Assembly: GCA_036245525.1 (NCBI GenBank)
Contig: BTPG01000003.1
Span: forward strand, 214,968,449-215,032,448
Length of the DNA stretch: 64,000 nucleotides
Direction of reading: 5' to 3'
Source of the DNA: Semisulcospira habei
Taxonomy: Eukaryota > Mollusca > Gastropoda > Semisulcospiridae
Below are positions 1 through 9,836 of this stretch, piece by piece (within the stretch, counting starts at the first letter, position 1; every line of letters starts with the position of its first letter). The notes beneath the pieces are model-generated. The model saw only the letters and a list, made by a program, of their open reading frames with translations, searched no databases and was not told the DNA's origin. A program made the translations under genes and the position numbers.

Positions 1-624
1 CGCGTGAGTGCCGCCCCACTGAGAGAGAGAGAATAGGAGATTCCAAAGAATCAAATTTCAATAATGCAGCACCCATCTATAAATCTCGCCTTTATCGATA
101 ATAAAATCACTGACCCGTCATGACCTCTCTACTATCACCGAATCAACCCTGTTAATTTAAAAAACGGCGACCATGATTAGTGCGGCATTAATGAATTTTG
201 ATACATTTGTAATCTCTTATTATCTTTCTCTATAACCATTGTCTCTGGCAACACCTAAACATTTACCTGTCTAAGTGAACCCAAGTAGAACTTAATACGT
301 TACTAACAAGTTGCAACTAACTTTTAAGAACCTGCAGAGGTAACCTTTAAGTGAGTTGCCATAAGAACTTATTAATTACCTATCATAAGAACTTATTACT
401 TACTTACTGTTAGTTCTTACAAGTTCTTACAAAAACTTGACTTCAGTCCCAAGATACTGAGACAGATTTGACAAGATACAAGGACAAAAAATAACTTTTT
501 TTTCAGTAGTACTCTCGTGGTGGAGCGGATGGGGCTAAATAATCAGGCAAATGTGTTGTAAATGACGTGTCATCTCTCTGCGAAGCATACGACAAAAATA
601 TTGTTTGATTACCAAATCTGATTT
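1..624. other. AT-rich flank without a visible gene
   Basis: I see no credible coding region here. The stretch is AT-rich and contains short direct repeats of the kind 'agaacttatta' around positions 360-430. It lies upstream or beyond the end of the virus-like element. A terminal inverted repeat could lie here, but I could not find a partner for it elsewhere in the window. Confidence 0.5.
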
Positions 625-1291
625 TTATTTATTTAAAAGATTGTGTAGTTTTTCTGTGGTTTCCTGAACACCGATCTTTTTTCCTTCCGCTAAAAAACAA
701 GCTTTTAGTTCTTCAATATTTATGGGGGATTGACTACGCTTCTTATTCTGAATTTCAGACTTCTGTTTCCTATAATTGTTCAAATCATCCTGCACTCTCT
801 TAAATTCTTCATCATCAAAAAAATTATCATTTAATGCCTTACTGATAATAAGTTTCATACTGCTCAGCTTTGCACCAGCCCAGCGTACTCAATGCTTCAT
901 GTTTCTGCAATTTTGTGTGAAATCTTTTGTTTAAGGCTTCCAAACCAAAGCATGCCAAGCATGTAGCAATGCTAACACCCTCAATTGCAATTGCAATTAA
1001 ACTTCCAATTCCTGTGGCAAACAGAACAATACCCCCTACAGAACATCCAGCGGAAACTGCACCAACAGCCATTGAAGTGTTTTGAACAGAATTGAAAATG
1101 GTCTGATACCGTCTTTTGCACCGTGAGTACCTCGCCTCTTCACTTTCCAAATATTTAATTGCTTCTGTAATATTATTTAATCTGAATGCGTCTGCCTGTA
1201 ATGTTTTATCTGATGCAATTGGCACATGCGGATCAGGCGCAAAAGACGACACAGTCTCAGTCGTCGGTACTTGCAGATAGAAGTTTATCAT
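625..1291 (-). pseudogene. Virus-like small membrane protein, frameshifted into two overlapping frames
   Basis: One gene seems to be split into two frames. The first part (1291 to 839, 150 aa) starts at an ATG directly after an A-rich run. It has a basic middle section and then a long glycine/alanine/isoleucine-rich hydrophobic segment (about residues 77-118), which suggests membrane insertion. The second part (858 to 625, 77 aa) is charged and probably helical, with an acidic start (FFDDEEF) and many Lys and Gln residues. The two frames overlap by 20 bases. The reading of the second frame continues upstream through the overlap without a stop, so a single frameshift near 885 is the simplest explanation. 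The alternative is two truly overlapping genes. A hydrophobic hairpin followed by a charged tail recurs in small structural proteins of polinton-like viruses, but the function is unknown. Confidence 0.55.
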
Positions 1292-1394
1292 TTTTTTTTA
1301 TTCACAAATATTTTATTTATTTATTTAATCAGTGATTACATTTTGCAACTCTTCAAAAGTATACAATTTGCTGGCATAATAAAACGAAACAAGA

Positions 1395-2219
1395 TCAATG
1401 TGTTCTAGTTGTATGAAATTTAGAAAAACAAAAGTTATTTTGTCGACCAATTATCTTGACAGCTGGAACATTGCTTGAAACCTCAAAAACATCTACATTT
1501 TTTATAATGGCAATAAAAACCTTTGTTGACTCTGTCAATGTTTCATCCCATGTAAGATTTATTCCCTGTGCAATATTTGCCTCTTTTGCAGAAGAAACAG
1601 ATCTCATGATAATTTCAAATACTATTGTCGCATCTCTTGCAATGGCAAAGTTTGCTGGTGCAAACACGACCTTCGCATCAGATCTGCCCTTCCAGTGCAT
1701 AAGAAGATACCTCCGTTTCTCATAATTTTCAACTTTCAGTTTTTCTCTGCTATTGTTGTCTGGGGCAAAGCTTGGAACAAGACTCAAAATCAAAGGTCCA
1801 GAGTTAACAACTTTTCTAAACACTAAGGCTCCTTCATCATCAGTGTATACATAAGGACTAATATATTTCAACTTTATGTCCCAGTCAATTGTGGGTGGCA
1901 GTGCAGGCACGGGCGAAACTACCCATTTATTTCCAACATGTATTAAGTTGTAGGGCGCATTATTTACAGGTGGAGTAGGAACAGTGACATCACGCAGCTG
2001 TCCAAGTTTAGGAATTGGTCTCTCTGTGCCTTCCTTCATGTCATCTATTACTTTTCTCTTGTACATACCAAAAGAATTAAGTTCGAATCCATACACCTCG
2101 CCCACCTCCCCCTCTTTATCAAAATTCTGTACATCAGCCAAATCTTTCAACTCTGTTACAGGACATGCAACTGGTATGATTCTCGGTTTTGGACCAAGAC
2201 CACTCGTTTTTATAAACAA
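1395..2219 (-). CDS. Unrecognised virus-like protein, about 270 aa
   Basis: This is an open frame of about 274 codons inside the virus-like block, with no membrane segment and many predicted beta-type stretches. It is rich in Pro and Val around the motifs 'SPVPALPP' and 'VTVPTPP'. I do not recognise the family. The frame opens at a TTG rather than an ATG, and no in-frame ATG precedes it; the first internal Met lies near residue 52. The true start may therefore have been lost, or the protein may be slightly truncated. It lies head to tail behind the minor-capsid-like gene with only a few bases between them, which suggests a virion or assembly role. That role is inference from position only. 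Confidence 0.5.
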   Translation of the reverse strand: MFIKTSGLGPKPRIIPVACPVTELKDLADVQNFDKEGEVGEVYGFELNSFGMYKRKVIDDMKEGTERPIPKLGQLRDVTVPTPPVNNAPYNLIHVGNKWVVSPVPALPPTIDWDIKLKYISPYVYTDDEGALVFRKVVNSGPLILSLVPSFAPDNNSREKLKVENYEKRRYLLMHWKGRSDAKVVFAPANFAIARDATIVFEIIMRSVSSAKEANIAQGINLTWDETLTESTKVFIAIIKNVDVFEVSSNVPAVKIIGRQNNFCFSKFHTTRTH

Positions 2220-2227
2220 AAATAAAA

Positions 2228-2934
2228 TTATTTAACTTCTAACACAACACTAAAATCATGCATTACAACTGGTTTGTCATCTTGATTAGTTACAGATAAA
2301 CACAGTGACTCAAATAAACTAGAACCTAATTTCTTAAACTGTAAATTAGGAAATCTAACAGCCACACTTTCACAATAGGGAGCAGTTTCAGTCGGTAAGC
2401 TTTTCAACAAAGTTGAAGGCTTTCCATTGTGAACATTTTCAGTTGTGTTCAGTTCTTTCAAATAAACATTTAGTACTGTGTGTACTGACAAATTGACAGG
2501 ATATTGTCCAGTTATTTTTCTTTTTTTGGTGTTAGTAGATGTGCGAATACTGTTTATGATGATGCCCAATCTTCATCTGGAAATATAACCAAGAAACCAA
2601 GTAACCTACCAAGACTAATTGATAATGAATACTGTTTATCGTTTGGAAATTCTAATGTAACAAGTAAGTTAGCCGGATTTAAAGTTGCTTTAATTTTAAA
2701 TCCATTTTGTAACCATTCAGGTAAAGTACAAAAGTCATAATATCCAGATCGTAAAGTATCACCCTTCCTAGTGCCATTAGCTACAAAATAAGTTATATCA
2801 TCTGTTACATTAAACCACTCTACACTATAAAACATTTCATGGATAGCTACAGTCTTGCTACCATCACGATTGTCAATCCCATTAGTTAACCACATTGGTT
2901 TGCTTGTGTCAAGATTTTTTAAGACAATAAACAT
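2228..2934 (-). pseudogene. Minor-capsid-like (single jelly-roll type) protein, frameshifted
   Basis: Two consecutive frames, 2934 to 2554 (126 aa) and 2569 to 2228 (113 aa), look like the front and back of one protein of about 235 aa. The first starts at an ATG preceded by 'gataataaaa', and its sequence is beta-rich with the motif 'LGRLLGF' near its end. The second continues with 'ITGQYPVNL' and ends in a beta-rich tail ('VVLEVK'). A hydrophobic LGxLLGF-type strand followed by a vertex-protein-like second half recalls the minor capsid (penton-type) proteins of polinton-like viruses. The break is near 2555-2570. The start shares a 24-base divergent spacer with the plus-strand gene at 2959. 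Family assignment is moderate, and pseudogene status follows from the frame change. Confidence 0.5.
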
Positions 2935-2958
2935 TTTTATTATCTCATAAAAAAGAAC
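2935..2958. promoter_or_regulatory. Compact divergent start region with AATAAAA-type motif
   Basis: Only 24 bases separate the starts of two divergently transcribed virus-like genes. Read on the minus strand, 'gataataaaa' abuts the ATG at 2934. On the plus strand an A-rich run precedes the ATG at 2959. The same A-rich motif abuts several other starts in the element, so this is a candidate viral promoter or leader signal. Promoter function is inferred. Confidence 0.4.
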
Positions 2959-3726
2959 ATGATGGAATTTAAATCACCAACCATTACCACAACAAACGCA
3001 TTTCAATTTAATGTGGATGCCAAATATAATGTTGCACCTACTTATGAACATAAAATTATTCAACTTAATCAGCTTGACATAGCTGTAAGTGAAAAAGATT
3101 TATTTCACGTGAAAATACCCAAACCCTTTGACCATTACCTAAACCCTCCAATAACAGATGATGCTACTGCAAGAAAGTGGTCATCAAGTCCAGTACAGAT
3201 GTTTCAAAACCAGCTTAACTTTGCTATACTGTGCTCAACTAAAGGATGTGGTGTTTCTTTTACAGACCATTTGAATCACTCAAACAAACTGATTAGGTCT
3301 GTGTATCGTTTCCACACATACTACCAGCTTAGAAGAATACTGTCAGAACTGCATACACCACTACCAACTGAATCAAATTTCAACAGGTATAACAACCCCA
3401 TGGATATGAAAGCATTTGAACGTATCTGTAATAAATTTAACATCAGTACCAGGTATGACTTTACACAAAAACTTGATGATCACAACGGCATGGGTACATT
3501 GTATTATGCTATGAGTCACAGACAATACCCTCAAGATTACTACCCTGGTTACACTTCATTCTCTTCAAAATCACAAGTCTGGTTAGGCTCAATAGAACAG
3601 AAACAGTCTAATGCCTGGACCACATTTATTTTAGACAGGAGTGACGGGTTTACTCAAGTGGGAGTCGAGCGCGTAAATGAGTCTATCAGAACATATGTGT
3701 GGTGTTTACTAGGTGCACAATCATAA
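2959..3726 (+). CDS. Unrecognised virus-like protein, 255 aa, intact
   Basis: This is an uninterrupted 255-codon frame starting with two adjacent ATGs (2959 and 2962). The protein is polar and rich in Asn, Tyr, Phe and His, with no signal peptide or membrane span. The amino-terminal 60 residues are beta-rich, and the middle has a helical, tyrosine-rich part ('RFHTYYQLRR'). I do not recognise a catalytic motif. The position between the minor-capsid-like gene and the tail-anchored protein suggests a structural or assembly role. It is one of the few frames of the element without a visible lesion. That could mean chance survival, or a later decay than its neighbours. Confidence 0.6.
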   Translation: MMEFKSPTITTTNAFQFNVDAKYNVAPTYEHKIIQLNQLDIAVSEKDLFHVKIPKPFDHYLNPPITDDATARKWSSSPVQMFQNQLNFAILCSTKGCGVSFTDHLNHSNKLIRSVYRFHTYYQLRRILSELHTPLPTESNFNRYNNPMDMKAFERICNKFNISTRYDFTQKLDDHNGMGTLYYAMSHRQYPQDYYPGYTSFSSKSQVWLGSIEQKQSNAWTTFILDRSDGFTQVGVERVNESIRTYVWCLLGAQS

Positions 3727-3746
3727 ACAAAATCAAATATTTAAAA

Positions 3747-4221
3747 ATGGAGTGGAAAATTTGAAGCACAAAAACAGTTTCTTGCTAATCTAGAAGATTC
3801 AATTAATTCAGTGGTTGATCTCCCGTCAAGCATACAACGCTACCAAGACGTACTCAGATATGCTAGATCAAAAGTTGACTTTGTAGTAGGCATCGGGTTA
3901 TACATGTTACGATCTGACCTTCAACTCCAAATGGGTACAATAACAAATTATAATAATGAAGTAGTTGTTGCAGGTCATGATCAAAAACTCGGTCTCAATC
4001 AATCTGTGAACTTAGGAGCAACAACCACACATGTACAGTTGTTAAAATCATTACAGACAGTAACACCTTCGGCACCGGTACCCGTACAGGCAGTAACACC
4101 AGTACAACTGACACCAACACCGACACCATCACCAACCCCTAGCACACATGAGTCAGAGAGAACAGCATTGGTAATAGGCCTTACTGGATTAGGGGTTTTA
4201 CTTCTTTACCTGTTTCATTAA
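3747..4221 (+). pseudogene. Tail-anchored virus-like protein with damaged start
   Basis: The body of the gene is an open frame of about 136 codons from 3811, readable upstream to about 3748. It ends in a hydrophobic segment of about 18 residues ('ALVIGLTGLGVLLLYLF') just before the stop, which makes it a likely carboxyl-terminal membrane anchor. A Pro/Thr linker (about residues 92-112) joins a helical domain to the anchor. The only suitable ATG, at 3747 after 'atttaaaa', is in another frame and meets a stop after four codons. A small indel at the start has therefore probably disabled the gene. The function is unknown. Confidence 0.5.
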
Positions 4222-4247
4222 ATACCCTGTGATTAACCCTCCTACTG

Positions 4248-5453
4248 TCACCAAAAAGATACACACACATGTTCTGCCATAAACCCAACTACCTTCGCTG
4301 CTGTACTAATAAGCCAACTGACAACTGTGCATACAATGCCAGGCAAAGCGTCCATTGCTTTCACAGCCAATTTCTTAAGCAAGTCTGATGTGTGAGACAG
4401 TTGTTTCTTTACCCATGGTTGTAAATCTTTTGGGTCTGTTGGAGCCGGTGGGCCTGATGGTGCTGGAGGTGGAGAACCACTACCCCCACCACTACCAACC
4501 CCGGAGACAGCCAACACAACAGTACTGATAATAAATCCAAGAGCAGTAATTAAACTTGCAATTGTAATACCCTGTTCTCTGAAAAGTGTTTTAAATCTCT
4601 CAGCCAGAGTTGTGTCTTCATGAAGTATTTTCTGAATAGTTTCTCTAATCCAGTTGACATGTGTTTTCAGTTTTTCTCTTCCAATACTAATCGTTTCTAA
4701 CCTTCCTGATCTTTCTATCTGCAAATCATTTAGTCTGTGTTGTTTTCTTTCCTTCATTTCTGTGTCAAGATTTCCGTTGTCTGCTGTAGCCAGTTTTTCT
4801 TTTTCACGTTCTATGTGTTTATCAAGCTCACCTAGTTTGGCTACATTATTTACCATTTCACCTCTTATTGACTGCAATGATTTATCCAACCCTATAATCT
4901 CTCTCATTGACAAAGGTGGGTCATCTATTGTTTTCATAGCATCATTTATTTGTCCTTCAGTAAATGAGGTTTCTTGTATTACTGTGTTTGCTATTTCTGG
5001 TAGGCTTGTTACTGCTGCCATTTCAATTTCTTGTGCCGTTGGTAACTTTGTTTGCGTGTCATGAAGCGCACTAACAAGACGCGGCATGACAGGAGACACA
5101 CCAATTCCAAGTTGATGCAAGGCACCAACACCACCTACATTTTTTATTGTACTTAAAGCCCTAAACTTATCAGGGTCTTTTTGTTAGTCAATAGTACTTT
5201 TCCTTTGTCAACAGTATTATAAATATAAATGACCCTTGCCATCAAGTTCAAACTGATTAGGATCTATGTTGTCTGGGCGATCACCAACATGATCATAAAA
5301 CGTGTTCACTTTGGTTTCTAAAAGTTTGTGACGTAAACTGTAAGTATTTCTTGTACCAGTCATTCCAGTCATATCTGTCATATCTGTTGTATTACCAAAA
5401 TCATACATGTCATCCATTTCAAAATGTTCATGATTACATCCTCCCACTGCCAT
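4248..5453 (-). pseudogene. Virus-like coiled-coil membrane protein, broken between 5170 and 5217
   Basis: The front part (5453 to 5217, 78 aa) starts at an ATG just after 'aataaaaca' and contains repeated 'DMT' units. The rest (readable from about 5180 to 4248, at least 290 aa) has a charged heptad-like coiled coil, a hydrophobic stretch ('ITIASLITALGFIISTVVLAV'), a Gly/Ser then Pro/Ala-rich linker, and a second hydrophobic helix near the carboxyl end. The two parts lie in different frames with a stop between them, and the reading suggests at least two small indels around 5170-5217. The layout resembles a long virion-associated membrane protein of polinton-like elements. The exact function is unknown. 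Confidence 0.55.
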
Positions 5454-5493
5454 TGTTTTATTAATTTAATATTTTATATTGTGCATAATAAAA

Positions 5494-8175
5494 ATGACAC
5501 AGTTTTACGGATCAAAGTTAGACCCATATAGAAAACTATGTGAGCCTCTTGGTGTTAAGGGCATTCGACAATCAATCGTCATCACGTGCAATCCAAGTAC
5601 CATAGACCAGAACCAAACACTTACTGTCAAGTTTCCAAACTTAGGTCCCAGTGACATTATTGTTCCTGACACTGCACGCCTAGCATTTAATATTGAACTA
5701 TCATCAGACGCAGATGTAAACAGAACACTAGTTAACAATCTAAGAAGAGCAATTATTAGAACTATTAAAGTAAAACTTGAAGGACAGGAAGTGTTTAGTC
5801 TTGACGATGCTGATGTGTTCTACTGTTGCAAAGATTTGTGGCTCACAAGAGAAGAATGAGAAGACCGTATTTATCAAGGCATACAAACTGATAACATTAC
5901 CAAACTTCGAATCGATGGCGGAGACAAAACAACCACAGCAGCCAAGGACGTTATAATGGCATAAACATATGGAACCAGATTTTACATTCCACTTGAGTTT
6001 GAAATTCTAACAGCGCATTTGCGTTATTACAAAGAAGCACTGAATGACCATCTGAGTTTTGAACTAACTTCAATGACTACTCCAAAATTATAAAATCATC
6101 TGATCTCAATGCAACATACAAGATCTCTAACATTTCCTTGGAATACGAAATTATTACACATACCAAACAAAATCAGTACCAGTCAAGACTGCCAATTTAT
6201 TATGACAGGGTGATTAGACATAGTTTAATGCATAAAGACAAGAGCGACCCGATGAGGAATAAAAACTTGAACACACCTGCCAGATCACTGAAAGGCATTC
6301 TTATGTTGTTTGTTGAACCAGCGGCTCCATACAAAAGGGATTCAGAAAAAATTCTACAATCCTAAGATTACACATTTGTCTTGCACAATCGAAGGTCATC
6401 CTAATCAAGTGTACGCTTCAGGTTTGTTACCTTATCAACACTACGACGAGATCACAAAGTATTTTGCGGGTGGAAGACTTAGAGATAACCTGCAAACACT
6501 GCGTGTAAAGATCTACATCTATATGACATTAGGATCAGTCAATACCTGACAAATAAATATGCTCTTTGGTTAGACCTTCGTAGCACAGATGATGACTACC
6601 TTCATGGGTCAGGTTGTACTGAGCGTCCTGGATGGTCTGCTAGTGAAGGCAGACGAGAGACTTGTCTCTCTCATTGCTCTGTTGGACCTCAGCGCAGCAT
6701 TCGTCACGCTCGATCATTCTGTTTTGCTGAAGAGGTTAGAGGTGACCTTTGGCATCCATGGTACCGCCCTGGCCTGGTTCACTTCATACGTTAAGGATCG
6801 TTCTCAGGCTGTTATTGTTAATGGCCAGCTATCTGCTTCTAGTCTTTTGTTGTGTGGAGTCCCTCAGGGCTCCGTATTAGGGCCTGTTTTGTTCACTCTA
6901 TATTCACAACCTCTATCTGATGTAATTGCCGCCCATGAGTGTGATTTTCACAAGTATGCTGACGATACTGAATTGTCAAGAAGTAGCGCGCCTAGCCGTT
7001 TCAGCTCCGCTAAGATGAGCGTACAGTGTTGTATAGACGATGTCCTGTCCTGGATGACTAGCAACAAACTTAAGCTTAACACTGACAAAACCAAAGTCAT
7101 GCCTGCCGGCTCTCAGTCTCGCCTTAGTCTGATCGATGGCGAGTTCGCAAACATTGGTGGCTGCAGCGTTCCCTTCCAGAAATGTGTCAAATATCTGGGT
7201 GTGAAGATTGACTCGACGCTCTCCATGCATGATCATATCAGTAGCGTCTGCCGAGCTGGTTTCCTTGAGCTGCGCAGAATTGCTTCTCTCAGACCGTATC
7301 TCACAGAAGGTATGGCATCAAGACTTGTAAATGCATTCATTACTTCCAGGCTCGATTATTGCAATTCTGTACTGGCAGGTTTACCGGCAGATCAGATTTC
7401 ACGCTTGCAAATGATTCAAAACAATGTGGCGCGTCTCATCTTGAAGAAACGAAAGAGAGACCACGTTACGCCTCTACTGAAGCAGCTGCACTGGCTGCCC
7501 GTCAAATTCCGTTGCCAGTACAAAATTGCAATTTTCGCCTATCAGCATTTTGACGGATCTCTCCCGCCGTACCTCTCTGCCAAGCTGTCTGCCTATCAGC
7601 CATCACGCACCCTCCGTTCCTCCCGTTAAAAGCTGTTAAAAATCCCGAAGCTCAACATGAAAACTGTCGGGGAGCATTCTTTCACCTTTTTCGCCCCAAG
7701 TGTGTGGAACTCGCTGCCAACAGAAATACGGAATCTGCCCACATTGTCACAGTTCAAGGCTCACTTAAAGACTTTTTTTTTTTGTCGGGCATTTAACACT
7801 TAGCTCATATTTAGCTAACTGTTGACCGACTGCCACCTATTCTGATCCCAGAGGAAGTGAATGTAAGGTGTGGGGAAGGGATGGGGGTGGTTTATCGTAG
7901 TGCATAATTGTGCGTGTGTGTCTGAGAGAGAAAGGGTGTGCTGTTGTGCATGCGCAGTGAGTCCAGTGTTTTCCTGGAGAACAGCGCTATACAAGAACTA
8001 TGTATTATTATTATTATTATTATTATTATTACTGTCGAAAACGGCAGTGATAGGATTACAATTCAGATACAAAAAAAAGGTTGAAACCGCTGGAACAATA
8101 AATATATATTTGTATCTGATTTATGATGCACAACTGAACATACAAGAGTGCAGACTAAGTGGTCACTTGTATTAA
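5494..8175 (+). pseudogene. Major-capsid-type protein (probable double jelly-roll), degraded and split by a LINE
   Basis: The ATG at 5494 directly follows 'cataataaaa'. The frame is clean to a TGA at 5857. It continues past that stop and another near 5962, then moves through other frames (6138-6365, 6310-6549) to about 6613. There a CR1 LINE interrupts it, and the last piece resumes at about 8036 and ends at TAA 8173. The sequence is rich in beta strands and has the terminal motif 'KVETAGTINIYLYLIYDAQL'. Total length without the insertion would be about 500 aa, usual for double jelly-roll capsids of polinton-like viruses. At least two in-frame stops, two frameshifts and one insertion show that the gene is dead. 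The family call rests on context and general strand pattern, not on a profile search. Confidence 0.55.
6614..8033 (+). mobile_element. 5'-truncated CR1-type LINE inserted in the capsid gene
   Basis: The coding part spans about 6614-7803. It covers reverse transcriptase from the 'LLDLSAAF' block through 'GVPQGSVLGPVLF', the catalytic 'YADD' (near 6955), the thumb and the carboxyl-terminal 'HWLPV' and 'PSVWNSLP' blocks. One in-frame TAA lies at 7627, and the frame then continues to TAG 7801. The 3' region ends in a (TTA)n tail at about 8006-8031, as is usual for CR1 elements. The endonuclease and ORF1 are missing, so the copy was truncated during insertion. No clear target-site duplication is visible, also common for CR1. 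It is more diverged from the CR1 copies at 23.5 and 39.4 kb than those are from each other, so it is another subfamily. Confidence 0.8.
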
Positions 8176-8194
8176 AATTATATTCTGTATTAAA

Positions 8195-8801
8195 ATGAAC
8201 TTGATGACACTCGACCCACACTGCGGTTTGTTTTTGTCGTGTGACAGGGTGTGGAAAAACTGAATTTGTACTTAATCTATTACAAACAAGATACATCCAC
8301 CACTTTGAAAACATAACAATATTTTGTCCTACAATCAAATACAAAAAAGCTTATCACAACCGTTTATTTATTTGGACTCACAGCAACATTTACTTAGTCG
8401 ACCCTGAGAAAAAAATGAATGATTACCTACAATATTTTTACAAGCAATTTGAAGGACAGCCAACGTTGTTTATTGTTGATGATTGCTCTGCAGAGAAAGA
8501 CATTGTCAAAAAAAGAAACACTTTAGCAGAACTGGCCTTCAGTGGCAGTCAAGCAAATGTCAGTGTATGGATTCTCACTCAAAAATATAATGCTGTACTG
8601 AAAGATTTTTGAGAACAGTTAAAGTTTATCTGTTTGTTTTACTGTAAGGATCATGACAGCTTTGAAGACTGTCTCAGAGAAAACGATGTGATACCAAATA
8701 AACGTTAACGGGATGATGTGAAAAATAAACTGAAATCAACTAAGCATCTAAAGCTTATTTTAAAGACAGATCAGCCCACAGGGTATGGGTTAGTAAATTA
8801 A
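8195..8801 (+). pseudogene. A32/FtsK-HerA-type genome packaging ATPase, degraded
   Basis: The gene would power DNA packaging into the capsid. A Walker A motif ('TGCGKTEF', from about 8242) and a Walker B motif ('TLFIVDD', near 8470) are plain. After these, 'SVWILTQKYN' matches the sensor-like strand seen in this ATPase family. The ATG at 8195 follows 'tattaaa' but lies in a different frame from the Walker A segment, so a frameshift occurred near 8230. Two in-frame stops follow, at 8610 (TGA) and near 8706 (TAA), and the frame ends at 8799-8801. Without lesions the protein would be about 200 aa, a usual size for polinton packaging ATPases. It lies just behind the capsid gene, a typical arrangement. 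Confidence 0.65.
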
Positions 8802-8828
8802 TTTATTCTTTTGTTTGTCCAATAAAAA

Positions 8829-9188
8829 ATGACAGACAGACAAATCATGCAAGTGATTGATATCTTACACTGCTTCAAAGATGTTGAGCACTTTACTGAC
8901 TTAATATCATCATCCAAACAGACTCACATAAGCTTTTCAGCACCAGTGGAGATATATGCAACTTATAGTGTGATTTTGGATTATGTTGATGAGCTTCCAA
9001 ATGTGGAGCGCATGACAATTGATTTAAAGATGCCTACTTTTAAAGTTAATGATAATGACCGCTTGCTCTGGCTAGAGAAACTTTGTTATAACATATTTAA
9101 ACAACTGCGCAAACTAAATGTTTATATTAACAGTGTTACAGTTAATAAAGTGGTATTGCACATGCAGTGCCAGCAGAGTCAACGTTAA
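8829..9188 (+). CDS. Unrecognised small virus-like protein, 119 aa, intact
   Basis: This is an open frame of 119 codons with its ATG directly behind 'ccaataaaaa'. The protein is acidic to neutral, mixed alpha/beta, with no membrane segment and no motif I can name. It sits between the packaging ATPase and the PolB-type gene on the same strand, 27 bases after the former and about 34 before the latter. It is undamaged while both neighbours are broken. A role in replication or packaging is only a guess from position. Confidence 0.5.
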   Translation: MTDRQIMQVIDILHCFKDVEHFTDLISSSKQTHISFSAPVEIYATYSVILDYVDELPNVERMTIDLKMPTFKVNDNDRLLWLEKLCYNIFKQLRKLNVYINSVTVNKVVLHMQCQQSQR

Positions 9189-9222
9189 TATTTTTTATTA
9201 TTATTTTGTCGTACAAATAAAA

Positions 9223-9836
9223 ATGACGGACAATACTCAAAGCCCTGGCTCATCAAAACCTGGCCCATCAGGTTTAAGAAACGTGTTTCACACAACAGAC
9301 TTGCCTATATCTAATAGTAACAATGTTTATGAATCAATAGAAAACTCTTTTTCTGTCATACGAGATAATCTTCTTACAGGCAGTGTAAAGATTCAGTTTG
9401 TTGCTAAAATAGAATTTACTAGAGTAGATGGTGAAGTGATTGTATCATATATATCGACAAGACAACACACAGTTAACACAAGAACAGAATTGGAGAACGT
9501 GTTTAGAGACAGACTATTACCTGACTTCCTCCAAGCTATTGACAGTGCAAAAATGAAGGGGTCTGGTTGGCATGAAGGTCATGTGCATGAACTACAATTG
9601 AAGCAGTCAAGGTATCATACTATATTAGGTAAATCATGGTTGCCATTGCCAACTGAGGTTGTAAACAAAAAGGCTGTTGTTAATATTCAGAATAATGACC
9701 ACTATTGTTTTATGTGGTGTGTGCTTGCTCAACTGCAACATGTCAAATCAAAACCTGAGCGTGTATCTAACTACATCAAATTTGTAAATGACTCAACTTT
9801 AGTGGTATTGATTTTCCTGTTGAGATAGAAGACGTG
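9223..9836 (+). pseudogene. Amino-terminal part of a PolB-type viral protein
   Basis: The ATG at 9223 follows 'acaaataaaa'. The frame gives about 200 residues: a Pro/Ser-rich start, a beta-rich region and then a conserved-looking block with 'SWLPLP', 'KKAVVNI' and 'CFMWCVLA'. This arrangement occurs upstream of protein-primed type-B polymerases in Maverick/polinton-type elements and related invertebrate sequences. A frameshift near 9795 moves the reading into a neighbouring frame ('GIDFPVEIEDV'), which stops at about 9836. The polymerase and exonuclease motifs themselves are absent. The following part of the same protein appears on the opposite strand immediately downstream. Confidence 0.55.
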
